From Sander lucioperca (taxonomy: Eukaryota; Chordata; Actinopteri; Perciformes; Percidae), in contig NC_050182.1 in assembly GCF_008315115.2 (NCBI RefSeq), positions 25,371,656-25,435,655 on the forward strand: a stretch of 64,000 nucleotides of DNA. The letters are read 5' to 3'. The translations under genes were made by a program, and so were the position numbers. Positions 49,239 through 60,879 of this stretch are shown here, in pieces. The notes below the pieces were generated by a model, which was not told the DNA's origin, ran no database searches, and saw only the letters and a list, made by a program, of their open reading frames with translations. Numbering within the stretch: position 1 is the first letter of the stretch; each line of letters begins with the position of its first letter.

Positions 49239-50484
49239 GGTGTCACCATAGATATATATGTCGGCACACGATCCGTTCTGCACATGCGCAAAATGTTCGC
49301 GCATGCGCGGTTGTACGAGGATTTACGACACTGCACGATCTGTTCCACGCTTCCGGTCAACAGCCAAGCTAACGTTAGTTTAGCTAACAGCTAATTCGGC
49401 TAACCGCTAGCTGACAGCTAGATTCAGTCTAAAATAACGTCAACTCAACTGCCGTTAGCCTCCACAGGCAAGCTAACGTTAGTTTAGCTAACAGCTAATT
49501 TGGCTAACTGCTAGCTGAGACAGCATGTAATAACTTTAAAAGACCCTCAAAATAAAACTTGAAAATAAACGTTGACATATATAACAAACACCTAACATAT
49601 ATAACAGCTGTTACGCCAGTTCTACTTTACTTGTGCTCATTTAAAATACAATCACTCAATACTTGTCTTTATTGTTATTACTGTGAAGTCTTAATTTAGC
49701 TGTAGCCTGCTTTTCCCATTACGTTTGAGTTAACGTTATTTTAGACTGAATCTAGCTGTCAGCTAGCGGTTAGCCGAATTAGCTGTTAGCTAAACTAACG
49801 TTAGCTTCCCGGTGGAGGCTAGCCATAGGCTAGCGTGGAACAGATCGTGCAGGTCGTATGGATACGTAAAACAGTATTGTCTTGCGCATGTGCAGAACGG
49901 ATCGTGCAGGCAGAACGGATCGTGTACCGACAATATATAAAGGCCTTTATATATATCTATGGGTGTCACTGCCCGATGTGAGTCGCGCATGCGTCACTTT
50001 GCGACAAGTAGCCTACAAGATGCTAACGGCTTTTTGAGCTAACGCACAGTCTATGAGCTAACGTTAGCAATCAAACAATCATAGATAGCTAAAACGTTTT
50101 TGAAATGACTGCTGCTGCTGGCTACAAGTTAGCAGTCAAACACAATAAAGGCTGTCACTTAATGGCGTTTTGAGCTAACGTTAGCAATCAAACAGTCATA
50201 GATAGCGAAAACGTTTTTGAAATGACTGCTAGCTAAAAGTTAGCAATCAAACACAACAAAGGCTGTCACTTGAATGGCATTTTGAGCTAACGTTAGCAAC
50301 CAAACAGTCATAGATAGCTACAACGTTTTTGAAATGATTACCATCTTCTGTTATTGTATGTAAAGAGAAACGTTTATTATTTTATAGATTTCACAAATTT
50401 CAGTATGACACGTTATGCCGTAAACAGTTTAAATCTGAGCATGCGCGACTCACATCTGCACTCGACTCATATCGGGCAGTGACA
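49239..50484. mobile_element. Outer TIR element with three-copy tandem repeat
   Basis: The left end GTGTCACTGCCCGATGTGAG (interrupted by the inner element) and the reversed right end GTGTCACTGCCCGATATGAG are inverted repeats. Inside, a unit of 112-117 bp starting GAGCTAACGTTAGCAA is repeated three times, at 50055, 50172 and 50284. No coding frame. It lies upstream of arnt. Confidence 0.7.
49247..49961. mobile_element. Inner long-TIR (hAT-like) element with 8-bp TSD
   Basis: An exact duplication, GGTGTCAC, lies at 49239-49246 and 49962-49969. The arms are about 190 bp of imperfect inverted repeat: CATAGATATATA, ACACGATCCGTTCTGCACAT, and TAGATTCAGTCTAAAATAAC in opposite orientation. Removing the insert restores the left end of the outer element. 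No coding frame, so it is a foldback MITE. Confidence 0.8.
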
Positions 50485-50503
50485 CAGCCATTGACATATT
50501 TGT

Positions 50504-50504
<1 letters not shown>

Positions 50505-50543
<39 letters not shown>

Positions 50544-50552
50544 TAATATATA
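50505..50552. repeat. (TA)n tract
   Basis: AT-dinucleotide run joining the outer TIR element to the next repeat fragment. Confidence 0.85.
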
Positions 50553-51022
50553 TGAGAGCAAAAGTACTCACTTCCCGTACTAAAATAGAAGTACAGATAC
50601 TTGTGTTAAAAAATACTCTGATAAAAGTAGAAGTACTGATTTAACTTATTTACTTTTTTTTTTTAATAAAAGTAAAAGTAGCCTTGCGAATGACAACCAT
50701 TTTTTATGCAAAACCGCCATCAAGCCGCAATGATTTGCCGCGAATGAATGCCGCCGAATAACTCTGCACTTATTTATATATACTGAAATTATTTGAAACT
50801 AGATTGAGCTTGGTCTGGTGATAGCCAGACCAAGGCTCAGAATTTTACGAGCCAAGTTTGTAAAATGTAAGGAGTAGAAAGTACCAATATTGGTGTTAAA
50901 ATGTAAGGAGTAAAAGTAAAAAGTCGGCACAAAAATAAATAGTGAAGTAAAGTAAAAATATCTGAAAAATCTACTTGAGTACAGTAACGAAGTATTTGTA
51001 CTTTGTTACTTCCCATCTCTGG
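50553..51022. mobile_element. hAT-like fragment
   Basis: The right end GTTACTTCCCATCTCTG and the AAGTAAAAGTA-rich body resemble an abundant fish hAT MITE, recognised from memory. The left end is truncated and no target duplication was found. Confidence 0.4.
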
Positions 51023-51725
51023 TGAGCAACCTGTCTGAAAGTTGTAAGTCTTCTGGTAGCTGTGCCAAGAGAAATCTCAATCATTCCCAATCTTGCAGAG
51101 ACGGAGAGTGTAGGTATATGTAAGGAGATAACATAACACTTCCGGAGACAGAGCCGAAAAAAAGTGGGCGGTCACTGTTGCATGAACAGTTATTTATTAA
51201 CCCTGATAACATCTTCTTTGTAGCGGCCATGTTTTCCCCCACAAGGAATAAAGGAATTATTATTCCTTCGTTTCTGCAAATGAATCGCCTTTTTGAGGGG
51301 CTTAACATACTCAAAAACTCACCAAAATTGGCGGTTGCATCAATCCTGGTGAAAATGAATGTATTTTAAGGGTTTCGGGAATAGGCGCACAAAAATGGCT
51401 CAAAAAATTGAGCCTGATTTCCTGTTGCCAGCAGGGGGCGCTATGACCAAAAGTAAATTTTGGCCTATAAATGTCCTCAGGCCTGGATCCTTGTCAATCG
51501 TGAGAAATTTCGGCCAAATTTGACGATGTACGCTAAAGTTACAACAACTTCTTCGTTTATCGATAAATGCTCAAAATGGCCGCCACGCCACGCCCACACC
51601 GTTGGATGAAAACTTTTGCTTTTAATAACTTTTCATTGTTAAGGTCTTAAGATGACACAGACCGAATTTGAAGTCGATCTGATGAAATCTCTAGGAGGAG
51701 TTCGTTAAAGTAGCACCTTGACTTT

Positions 51726-53597
51726 TAGAATCAGAATCAGAATCAGAAAGGGCTTTATTGCCAAGTACGTTGCACATACGAGGAATTTGTCATGGTGTTG
51801 TTGGAGCATGTCACACATACAAATATAAGAAGGATAAAAAGAATATAAACAATGTAAGTATAAACATATACACACAGTACGTATTAATAACGATAAAATA
51901 AATTTAAATAAATAGTAAAATAATTTAAACAGTAGTAAAAAGGAACGCTACAGCAGAGTAGGTACAGTGGCATGAGAGGTGGGGTGTGGAGAGAGTCAGG
52001 GTGGATTCCGAGCCTTGTTTAGAAGGCTAGTGGCGGAGGGGAAAAAACTGTTTATGTGGCGTGAGGTTTTGGTCCTGATGGACCTCATCCTCCTGCCAGA
52101 GGGGAGTGACTCAAAGAGCTTGTGTCCGGGGTGGGAGGGGTCAGCCACAATCTTTCCAGCACGCTTCAGAGTCCTGGTGGCCTATAGGTCCTGGAGCGGC
52201 GGCAGATTGCAGCCAATCACCTTCTCAGCTGACCGAATGACACGCTGCAGCCTGCCCTTGTCCTTGGCTGTGGCAGCAGCGTACCAGATGGTGATGGAGG
52301 ATGTGAGGATGGACTCAATGATGGCTGTGTAGAAGTGCATCATCATTGTCTTTGGCAGGTTGAACTTCTTCAGCTGCCGCAGGAAGTACATCCTCTGTTG
52401 TGCTTTCTTGACGAGGGAGCTGGTGTTCAGCTCCCACTTGAGGTCCTGGGAGATGGTAGTTCCCAGGAAGCGGAAAGACTCCACAGTGTCAATTGTGGAG
52501 CCACAGAGGGTGATGGGGGCAGGTGAGGCTGGGTTCTTTCTGAAGTCCACAACCATCTCCACTGTCTTTAGAGCGTTGAGCTCTAGGTTGTTTTGCTTGC
52601 ACCAGGTCACCAGGTGGTCAGCCTCCCACCTGTAGGCGGACTCGTCTCCATCAGAGATGAGTCCGATGAGGGAGGTGTCGTCCGCAAACTTCAGAAGCTT
52701 GACGGACTGGTGACTGGAGGTGCAGCTGTTGGTGTACAGGGAGAAGAGCAGAGGAGAAAGAACGCAGCCCTGGGGCGATCCGGTGCTGGTGGACTGTGAG
52801 TCGGAGACGTGTTTCCCCAGCTTCACATGCTGCTTCCTGTCAGACAGGAAGTCAGTGATCCACCTGCAGGTGGAGTCAGGCACACCAAGCTGGGCGAGTT
52901 TCTCCTGAAGCAGAGCCGGGATGATGGTGTTGAAGGCAGAGCTGAAGTCCACAAACAGGATCCTGGCGTAGGTTCCTGCGGAGTCCAGGTGCCGGAGGAT
53001 GTAGTGGAGGGCCAAATTGACTGCATCATCTACAGACCTATTGGCTCTGTAGGCAAACTGCAGGGGGTCCAGGAGGGGGTCGGTAATGGCTTTGAGGTGT
53101 GAAAGCACAAGGCGCTCAAAGGACTTCATAACCACAGAGGTCAGGGCGACGGGTCTGAAGTCATTAAGTCCTGTGGTCCTTGGCTTCTTGGGGACAGGGA
53201 TTATGGTTGAGGTCTTGAAGCAGGCTGGCACGTGACATGTCTCCAGTGAGGTGTTAAAAATGTCTGTGAACACTGGAGACAGCTGGTCAGCGCAGTGCTT
53301 CAAGCTGGATGAGGAGACAGCATCCGGTCCAGCAGCTTTCCTGGGATTCTGTCTCCTAAAGAGTCTGTTGACGTCCCTCTCGTGAATGGAGAGAGTCGTC
53401 ACTGAGGTGGGAGGGGGGGTGGAGGTGGAGGGGACCTTTAAGGAGGGCATTGGTGGGGGGGCCCAGGACCCTGCTGAGGTGGGCGAGGTGGAGGTGATGC
53501 ACAGTGGCTGTAGCTGTAGGGAGGTGTCGTGGGGGATGGTGTCAGGACTGTCCTTTTGTCTTTCAAATCGGCAGTAGAACTCATTCAGGTCGTTGGC
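51726..53597 (-). mobile_element. 5'-truncated CR1/L2-superfamily LINE with open RT frame
   Basis: Minus-strand non-LTR element. Its 3' tail is a tandem of the hexamer GATTCT (plus strand AGAATC, 51726 on). It starts within the region before the reverse transcriptase, so the endonuclease is lost by 5' truncation. The 3' UTR family also appears at 38812-39150. No clear target duplication was found. Confidence 0.85.
52182..53450 (-). CDS. LINE reverse transcriptase, 422-codon open frame
   Basis: Uninterrupted frame with most of the reverse transcriptase: RRQNPRKAAGPDAVSSSSLK, FRPVALTSVVMKSFERL, FVDFSSAFNTIIP, GSPQGCVLSPLLFSLYTN, and the catalytic FADD in LKFADDTSLIG. A thumb-like C-terminal part follows, ending LPPLQDL. 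It belongs to the CR1/L2 group (Rex1- or Maui-like; exact family not settled). The lack of stops suggests a fairly recent copy, but with the endonuclease gone it cannot move on its own. Confidence 0.8.
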   Translation of the reverse strand: MPSLKVPSTSTPPPTSVTTLSIHERDVNRLFRRQNPRKAAGPDAVSSSSLKHCADQLSPVFTDIFNTSLETCHVPACFKTSTIIPVPKKPRTTGLNDFRPVALTSVVMKSFERLVLSHLKAITDPLLDPLQFAYRANRSVDDAVNLALHYILRHLDSAGTYARILFVDFSSAFNTIIPALLQEKLAQLGVPDSTCRWITDFLSDRKQHVKLGKHVSDSQSTSTGSPQGCVLSPLLFSLYTNSCTSSHQSVKLLKFADDTSLIGLISDGDESAYRWEADHLVTWCKQNNLELNALKTVEMVVDFRKNPASPAPITLCGSTIDTVESFRFLGTTISQDLKWELNTSSLVKKAQQRMYFLRQLKKFNLPKTMMMHFYTAIIESILTSSITIWYAAATAKDKGRLQRVIRSAEKVIGCNLPPLQDL

Positions 53598-54232
53598 TTA
53601 CTTCCTGTTGCCACTGGCGCTATGACTTTGAGTAAATATCGGCCTTTATTTGTCCTCAGGGTTGAATTCTTATGAATCCTGAAAAGTTTCGAGCCAATTG
53701 GACAATGTACACTCAAGTTACACCCACTTCCTGTTTCGATGGCAAAACGCACAAAATTGCCGCCCCGCCACGGCCACGCCCTATGACGAAAAGTTTTTCT
53801 TTTAATAACTTTTCATCTTTAACGTCTTAAGATGGCACAGACCAAATTTGAAGTTGATCGGATGAAATCTCTAGGAGTTCGTTAAAGTATGACATGTGGA
53901 AATGGCCAAAATCGCACTAATTTCAAACGTTCAATTCAATTGTACGTCTTGACATGCTACATATGTGTACCAAGTTTCGTTAGTCTACATTAAACGTACT
54001 GCAGGCTCATTTTTTTTTATTTTGTAGGGGGCGCCTATTTGTGCACCTATTCCCGAAACCCTTAAAATACGTAAGTTTTCACCAGACTTGATGCGACCGC
54101 CAATTTTGGTGAGTTTTTGAGTATGTTAAGCCCCTCAAAAAGGAGATTCTTTTGCTGGAAGAAAGGAAAGGAAAGGAAGAATTCCTTCAGTTTAAATAGG
54201 GCCTTCGCCGCTGTTGGCACTCGGGCCCTAAT

Positions 54233-56113
54233 TACAATAAAATGTGAATGTGTGTAAAAGGTCGGATTTTATGGGGTAATCTTCTTAGATGATTTAACAG
54301 GATGACCTATTTTCTGCTAAAGGACTGTGTTCATGCTATTGTATTTTAACATTACGCCAGATAGAGTTTTAAGGGACAAAATAATGTGATATGGTCTCAT
54401 GTCTTTTTTTACTGGAATTTATAAACTTAAAGATTTACTGTGTGGGATGTTTGCAGACTTGGTGTACAAAAAAGGAAAAGATAAATGCTTTCATTGTGAT
54501 TCATGATCTTTGTTTTTATTGTTAATAACAATACTTAGGCATCATTGAACAAAAAAATACAAAATAAGAAACAAATAACACTGTAATTAGGACACAGCTG
54601 TTTCTTCTGTATCACTGGGGAAGCGAGGTTGGCGGTTGGTCTGGGTTAGTAAAAAAGAACGTGGTGGTGGAATGAGGGTCAGTTTGAAAGGAAGGTAATT
54701 TAGAAAGAAGAGGAGTTATGGAGATACTAGTCTTAGGGTTAGATCTGTGATGTGGAGACAGGAAAGAAAACAAGTGGACATGAAGACAGAACAGAGCTTC
54801 CAATACATTACTGATAAGGCACTTGACGTACAACCAACTCTAAAGCATAACAACAAAACTGCAACACTCATTTCTTGAATTCCTCATAAGTCTCAAACAC
54901 GAAATTGCTAAAAATTGATTTCAATTTTTTTTAACATCAAAAACCCGTTTCATACACACAATCATACCTAAAATCATTCACTTAGATCAACACGTAAAAT
55001 TCTAACCCAGGTTAATAAACATTACCCAGGCTACAAGGCAGTGAATTGAAGAAATCTGGCCCATATTTGTAAAATCCGGAATTGGTTAATCTGTCCCATT
55101 CCATTCAACTTAGTAAAACTCCTTTATTTCAACAAAGCAACCCAACTTCGCAATGATTTTGTTGAGTCATTGGTTTTCAGCGGGTGGCAGCATCAGCGTG
55201 ATTCAAGACTCAACTGTATCAAACAGCTTTAGCCAAACCAGAAAGGAAAAACATTCAGCTTTGTCAAAACTAGCAGGAAGCAGTGATTCATATTGCAGTG
55301 TTTGTGCTAAGCACTCGGGTATTTCTGCCTGCTCAAACAGCGAAGAACTGAGAATGATGACCTTTGCAGGTCTGAATTAATTCAATACTGAATTAAGAAT
55401 TGAACCGAAATTAAAACAAGAAAGCAAGATTTACTCTTTAAACCTTAAACAAGGCAAATGTATAAATAGCACGAGCTGCATTGGAGAGCAGAGGCCACAG
55501 TCCTACTGCAAGTTATTACAGTATATCAGAGACACTGTGTTTGTGCAGACGTTGCAATATCTGAACACTTACATAATTGCATAGACAAGGAAAAAAATAG
55601 GGAATTAAATGCCCTATTGTCTCACTTTCACTCTCTTTTGTTCTTTTATTAGAAAACAAAAAGGTGCAACGAAATAAAGCAACACAAGATTAAAGCAGAA
55701 AGCTTTTTAAAAATGGCATTTTACCAGCCATTAGCTGGCTCTAAGGCACAAAGAACAAGGAAAGCTAAAGTAGAAGCAGCATCACCCCCATCCTCCATCC
55801 ATTTTCTTCCCTGTCTTATTGAAATTTGGGGACTGACAAACTGACAATGATACATTTTTCTCTAATGACAAAGCAAAAAAACCATGCCACCTAATGTAGT
55901 GTATATTATCTGCTGGATCTCTGTGCCCTCTAATAGTACGAATGAACATGTATGAGTGTTTGTGGTGTGCAAAAGTTTAAAGGGGATGACTAGCCCCCTC
56001 CCTCCCTAAACCACAATCCCCTCTTCTTTCTCTCTTTTCATCCCTCCCTCCTGCTCCCCTACAGAGGGATATGAGTCCTTCTCACATTCTTTTGTCCTGA
56101 CACTTGTTCGCTT
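54233..56113 (-). other. cers2: 3' region of cers2
   Basis: AT-rich stretch without exons, probably including the cers2 3' UTR. AATAAA signals on the minus strand occur, for example at 54515-54520, which would give a UTR of about 1.6 kb. No transposon was recognised. The actual polyadenylation site is unknown. Confidence 0.4.
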
Positions 56114-56362
56114 TTACTCTGTCTTGCGGTGGTTGTTGTTGTGGACTGTGTGACCGTTCTGCACTGGTCCATTTTTTTTCATGTCCTTTTTATCCTCCTC
56201 TTCTCCCTCCTCTTCTGATTCATCTGTTTCATCTTTGTCACTCCTTTCATCGTCAACTTTTTCCTGAAAAAAAAACCAGGCCGAAAAATATCATTAATCA
56301 ATACTCAAACTGTACTGGAGCTCTGGCCAGTGTCCAAACAAACCATCCAGTTGCATGCATGG

Positions 56363-56429
<67 letters not shown>

Positions 56430-57596
56430 TGTGTGAGCAACTGGTTATGCACAAGAGGTCTGTAAAATCACAGTTCTTTCATACCTTGTATGTATGTACA
56501 TATGGAATATATTCTTATATTTCATTACATTACATTAACTGCTACTAGCTTAATGAACCCTAATCTCCAACTCAACTGTCAGTGGTCAAGTTGCATTGTG
56601 GGTAATGTAGGCACCAAGTTTTGACAAGTGAATGTGTATAATAAAAAAGACTATATCTCTGGTTCTGCTGCATCTATTTTTATCCTTTTTTAAACTGTTC
56701 CCGACAGTGTTACAGAACTGCAATGCTTTAACTGTGAGTTCATCTTCTTTCTGTGATTACACCTATAGTGACACCCCAACTCCTTTCACAGTTTACACTT
56801 GAAGTGACACTCCAACCCCTTTCAGCTCTCAGGTCTTCACCCTTGAACAAAGTGTCTAAAGCCCCTCTAACTCCAACTCAGTTAGTTTATACATGGCTTG
56901 CTCCAACTGCTTTCAGTACTTGCCCTTCAGTTGACACTTCAACTGACATGGTTTTTCCGTTCATACACTTGAACTGGCACTACTTTCTCTCAGGAGTTCC
57001 ACTTCACTTGACTCTTTCAGCTCAATTTATCACTTTTCAAAAACCTGTCAGCACTTTCACTTCAACTTTACTCAGCGCTTACACTGAAACTTTAATTTCT
57101 TTGAGGACCTTCAGTTTAACTTTAACTTCTTTTGGTATTTCAAATGTCTCAACTGCAGATTTTCAGTGTCAAATTTCAAATGTGTATTTCTTTTGCATTT
57201 TCTAGTATTTTATTTTATCTTGTTTATCTTTATTTATTGCTGTTTGTCTTTTAACCAGTGCTGGATGATGAAGATGTGAGCGCAGATGTTTCCATGATTT
57301 AATGGATGAATTAACAAAATTTGAACTTTAAATTAGATTTCTTTCTTTGCTTACGTTGTTGGTGAGGAAGCGGATTGCTATGCGTATGATGAGGACAGCC
57401 CAGAAGATATGTAGACACTGGAGAGTCATCAAAAGTCCGTTGAAAAAGTAGTAGCCAAAGAAGGGTTCATAGATGGTCACTGGGTAAACCCACGTACAGT
57501 AAATAATCCTGGAATAGAGATAGTGAGGATTAAGGACAATGTAACTCAAACAACATACAGGTGTATATTGCGATAAGACATTAAAACAATTACTTA

Positions 57597-57635
<39 letters not shown>

Positions 57636-58409
57636 TGTGTGTACCAGAAGGGGAAGATGACCAGCCGAGTGATAATGAAGATTGCAGCAAATACAATGAA
57701 GATGTAGTTACAGGCATTTCGCCAACCAGCATAGTTGAACATCTTTGCAGACTGTCAGAGGGAGAAAGAAAGAATAAAGGAAGAAAGAATAAAGGCTAAT
57801 GTATTTGTTTATATAATAATAAAAATGGTAGCCGTTTTGCCTCTATTCAACTAAAGATGACGTGAAGTTTAGTTCTCTCCACAAGGTGGCAGTGTGTCAG
57901 AATTTGTCTTACGGTAGTTGAAGTTTCATTGCAATCAGTGAATCATGTGTGAACAAAACTTAAAACTCAGTAGGGATGCAGCATGTTAACACCATTTATT
58001 TATACTGACCCCATCTATATGTTTGCTTGCCAAAGTGCGCTAATCAAAATGAATTGTACTGTATGAATGACATTTACCTCAAGGAAGTAATCAGATGAGT
58101 CGTGAACCAGCATGATGAGCGTTCCAGCACGGATGTAATTAACACACCAGGAGAAGCTGATGAGGAGGATGGTCGCCACATGGTGAACTATCTGCTCCTT
58201 GAAGTCCTAAAGAGAAGGCGGAAAGAAGAAATAGTAGTTATGCTGAGAAAAGGAAACTGTTTGAAATATATATTTGTGTGTTGTGTGTGTGAAGTGGTAA
58301 ATCCTGCTTAATAGGCATCTAGGTTAGAATAATTTGTTGGAGGAACACATTGTGCCTCTTTGGCAAGATTTTCCCCCACTGTGGTTAGCTGACCCCGGCT
58401 GAGCAAAGT

Positions 58410-58449
<40 letters not shown>

Positions 58450-59725
58450 AAACACACGTGTAACAACAGTCTAATGTCCAGCCCACAGTCAATGCCAGAT
58501 GTCAAACTGATCAGTCAGTAAGAACAGACTGTCTTACTTGTGCATATAGTTAATCATCATATATTAACCATAAAAGTGGTAAACCAAATATTGTTTGTAT
58601 AAATTATATTTGTTTTCCATTAACAGCAATTGTTGTGTATATTTTAATTATGTTCCCATGAAAGTCTTGTTGTTTACATAATACCACCTGAACAAAGGAG
58701 GTGAAGAGATGAAATCACTCACTTTGCGTTTGACGTCAGAAGCAACACTGAAGAGCAGAGAGCTGTAGAAACCTAGCTCAATCATGTAGTACCAATACTG
58801 AGATGGCAGGAGAGTCTGAAGGAGAGGAAAGAGCTTTACTTTCAAAATCCATACACCAATGTGAGCAAATCTATATTCTTTATTCTATATTCGGGCTGCA
58901 ACTCACCATTATCATCACTATTACTGAGTTAATCGTATTGTCATTATTCTTTTGATCAATTGATTAATTGTGTGGTCTTGAAAATGTCAGAAAATAGCAA
59001 AAAATATCCATTACAAGTTCTTAGAGCCCATGTTGAGTCCAAAACCTAAAGATATTTTGTTGATTATTACACAAGACATAGACCAACCAGTTAATTTTTG
59101 GCATTTCTGCTTAAAAACGTACTTAAACAACGAACTGATTATCTAAATGAATGACGTAGCTACTCATTTCAGCTCTATTTGGAACTTTGTATAAGGAGGG
59201 TGTCTTGTGATATGTGTATCAGGGTTTCGGCAGTGTTCAACAAATTTAATTTAAGTCCTTTTAAATACATCATAAAATGCAATTTAATACCCTTTTCACG
59301 GCCATATCGGTTTTTTTTCTGCAGATACCCTGGTGTATTCAGTGTACCTAGCCATCCCAGAGACTTACCAGCACAGGGAAGCCTTGCCACATCTCTTTCA
59401 GGTCATACAGCCAAGGTTTCTGGAAGGAGAGATGCGTTGTGAATGAGACAGCAGAGCTCGACAGATGTATTTATATCAACTGACTCAGCATGGCAATGAG
59501 TCAACGCTGCACATCGGACAGTGCGAGAGGTGAAGTCATCACAGCAAAAAATACAGACAACCGTGGAAACTGTCATGTTACGATGGCAGGGCAGGTGATG
59601 AATGAGCATGTGAACATAAAGAGATGAGAGGAGGAGGCGGAGTCGAGGTTAACATGGCAGTACTCACATCGATGAGGGCGGCCAGGCCAGCAATGAAAGC
59701 AAGAAGGTAAAATGTAAATCTCCAA
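56114..59725 (-). CDS. cers2: Ceramide synthase 2, partial: last seven coding exons
   Basis: ER membrane enzyme that N-acylates sphingoid bases with very-long-chain acyl-CoA. Exons: 59668-59725, 59369-59419, 58723-58815, 58078-58206, 57645-57751, 57355-57508, 56114-56263 (742 nt). The N-terminal exons, including the homeobox-like domain, lie to the right of the window. Visible are WRFTFYLLAFIAG (membrane segment) and the TLC/Lag1p domain: QYWYYMIELGFYSSLLF, the catalytic His pair in VHHVATILL, RAGTLIMLVHDSSDYFLE, and the membrane segments YIFVVFAAIFIITRLVIFPF and LQCLHIFWAVLIIRIAI. The C-terminus is acidic with a Ser/Glu stretch (ERSDKDETDESE), a known CK2-phosphorylated type of tail, ending NNNHRKTE. 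Human CERS2 is 380 aa (recalled). The TLC core looks complete. Confidence 0.93.
56368..56424. repeat. (GT)n microsatellite
   Basis: About 28 GT units in the last cers2 intron, about 105 bp from the acceptor of the final coding exon. Confidence 0.9.
56690..57180. repeat. Degenerate CTTTCA/ACTTCAAC repeat
   Basis: About 490 bp in which short motifs such as CTTTCAG, ACACTTGAA, GACACTCCAAC and ACTTCAAC recur at irregular intervals on the plus strand. This gives a long open frame (56753-57205) rich in Ser, Thr and Leu with no known domain. It lies inside the last cers2 intron and looks like a decayed minisatellite. Confidence 0.5.
57601..57642. repeat. (GT)n microsatellite abutting a cers2 splice donor
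   Basis: On the gene strand the exon ending at 57645 is followed by GTACACACAGACACAC and then (AC)n, so the repeat makes up the intron immediately after the donor. Confidence 0.9.
58411..58447. repeat. (CA)n microsatellite
   Basis: About 18 CA units in a cers2 intron, about 200 bp from the nearest exon. Confidence 0.9.
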
Positions 59726-59732
59726 CTGCAAG

Positions 59733-59734
59733 AG

Positions 59735-59805
<71 letters not shown>

Positions 59806-59860
59806 TCTACTCAGTCAATGAGGAAGAGACAAGAGACACATTTTCTACCAGCAGACACTT

Positions 59861-59894
<34 letters not shown>
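59733..59894. repeat. Two (CA)n microsatellites near a cers2 acceptor
   Basis: CA runs at 59734-59801 and 59863-59894. On the gene strand the first reads (TG)n and stops about 10 nt before the acceptor of the exon starting at 59725. Confidence 0.9.
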
Positions 59895-59896
<2 letters not shown>

Positions 59897-60473
59897 CCAA
59901 ACATGTGCCATCACACACTGAGAGCTGTCAGACAGTATTCCCTCTCAATATCCTGTAACAGAGCCAGTGAGAGTCCATTCCCACTACAGCCTCTCGTACA
60001 GGTGTAAAGAGGGGATTTCACAGCAGCAGAGAGACATGGACAGAGAAACACAAGAACAGAAAAGTGAACACAGAGAAAGAAGAGAGAGATATACCAGTGG
60101 GGAAAATAAAGGAGAGTAACAGAAGCCTGTTGTGTGCACACAAACAACAGATTGATTCAGAAGACGCACAGTGAAAGACACACCATAACCAGGGAGTCAC
60201 ACATATGTCTGCTCACATCCACACGAGCATCAGATGCAGAACATCAATCTGCTTAAATATCATCTTCAACGTATATACCGCAGACGCAGATTAGGAAGGG
60301 TCACTTCACCAAAATTACAAAAAAGTTTTATTTTAGTCATGCAGATAGTTTTGAGTTATTCTCTAAGATGTCTGTATCCTCCACAACACAATGAAAGCAG
60401 GTTGAACTTCATTTGTTATGCTCATATCGTTTAAAAATTATCCATCCATCTTCATCCATCCATCTTCTTCCGC

Positions 60474-60869
60474 TTATCCGGTAACGGGTCGCGGGGGTAG
60501 CAGCTCCAGCAGGGGACCCCAAACTTCCCTTTCCCGAGCCACATTAACCAGCTCCGACTGGGGGATCCCGAGGCGTTCCCAGGCCAGGTTGGGGATATAA
60601 TCCCTCCACCTAGTCCTGGGTCTTCCCCGAGGCCTCCTCCCAGCTGGACGTGCCTGGAACACCTCCCTAGGGAGGCGCCCAGGGGGCATCCTTACCAGAT
60701 GCCTGAACCACCTCAACTGGCTCCTTTCGACGCGAAGGAGCAGCGGCTCTACTCCGAGCTCCTCACGGATGACTGAGCTTCTCACCCTATCTCTAAGGGA
60801 GACGCCAGCCACCCTCCTGAGGAAACCCATTTCGGCCGCTTGTACCCTGGATCTTGTTCTTTCGGTCAT
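60474..60869 (-). pseudogene. C-terminal part of the Rex3-like LINE protein
   Basis: Reads MTERTRSRVQAAEMGFLRRV, then RPRGRPRTRWRDYIPNLAWE and LLPPRPVTG, the usual C-terminal domain of these RTE-like proteins. It is out of frame with the preceding part: the join near 60880-60900 lacks the stretch that normally links the thumb to this domain. Confidence 0.8.
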
Positions 60870-60879
60870 GACCCAGCCT

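Larger units (their letters stand above)
51243..54232. mobile_element. Large long-TIR element, split by a LINE
   Basis: The arms 51270-51400 and about 54030-54150 are inverted copies (CTTTTTGAGGGGCTTAACAT, AAAACTCACCAAAATTGGCG, AAGGGTTTCGGGAATAGG). Inside are two direct copies of a unit of about 330 bp starting TTCCTGTTGCCA, at about 51420 and 53600; the LINE sits at the end of the first. No transposase frame was seen. The right end is near CGGGCCCTAA. Confidence 0.7.

Noticed and set aside
50055..50340. Regulatory or satellite array of 112-117 bp units
   Set aside because: Only three copies, all inside a TIR element; a normal internal duplication is the simpler reading.
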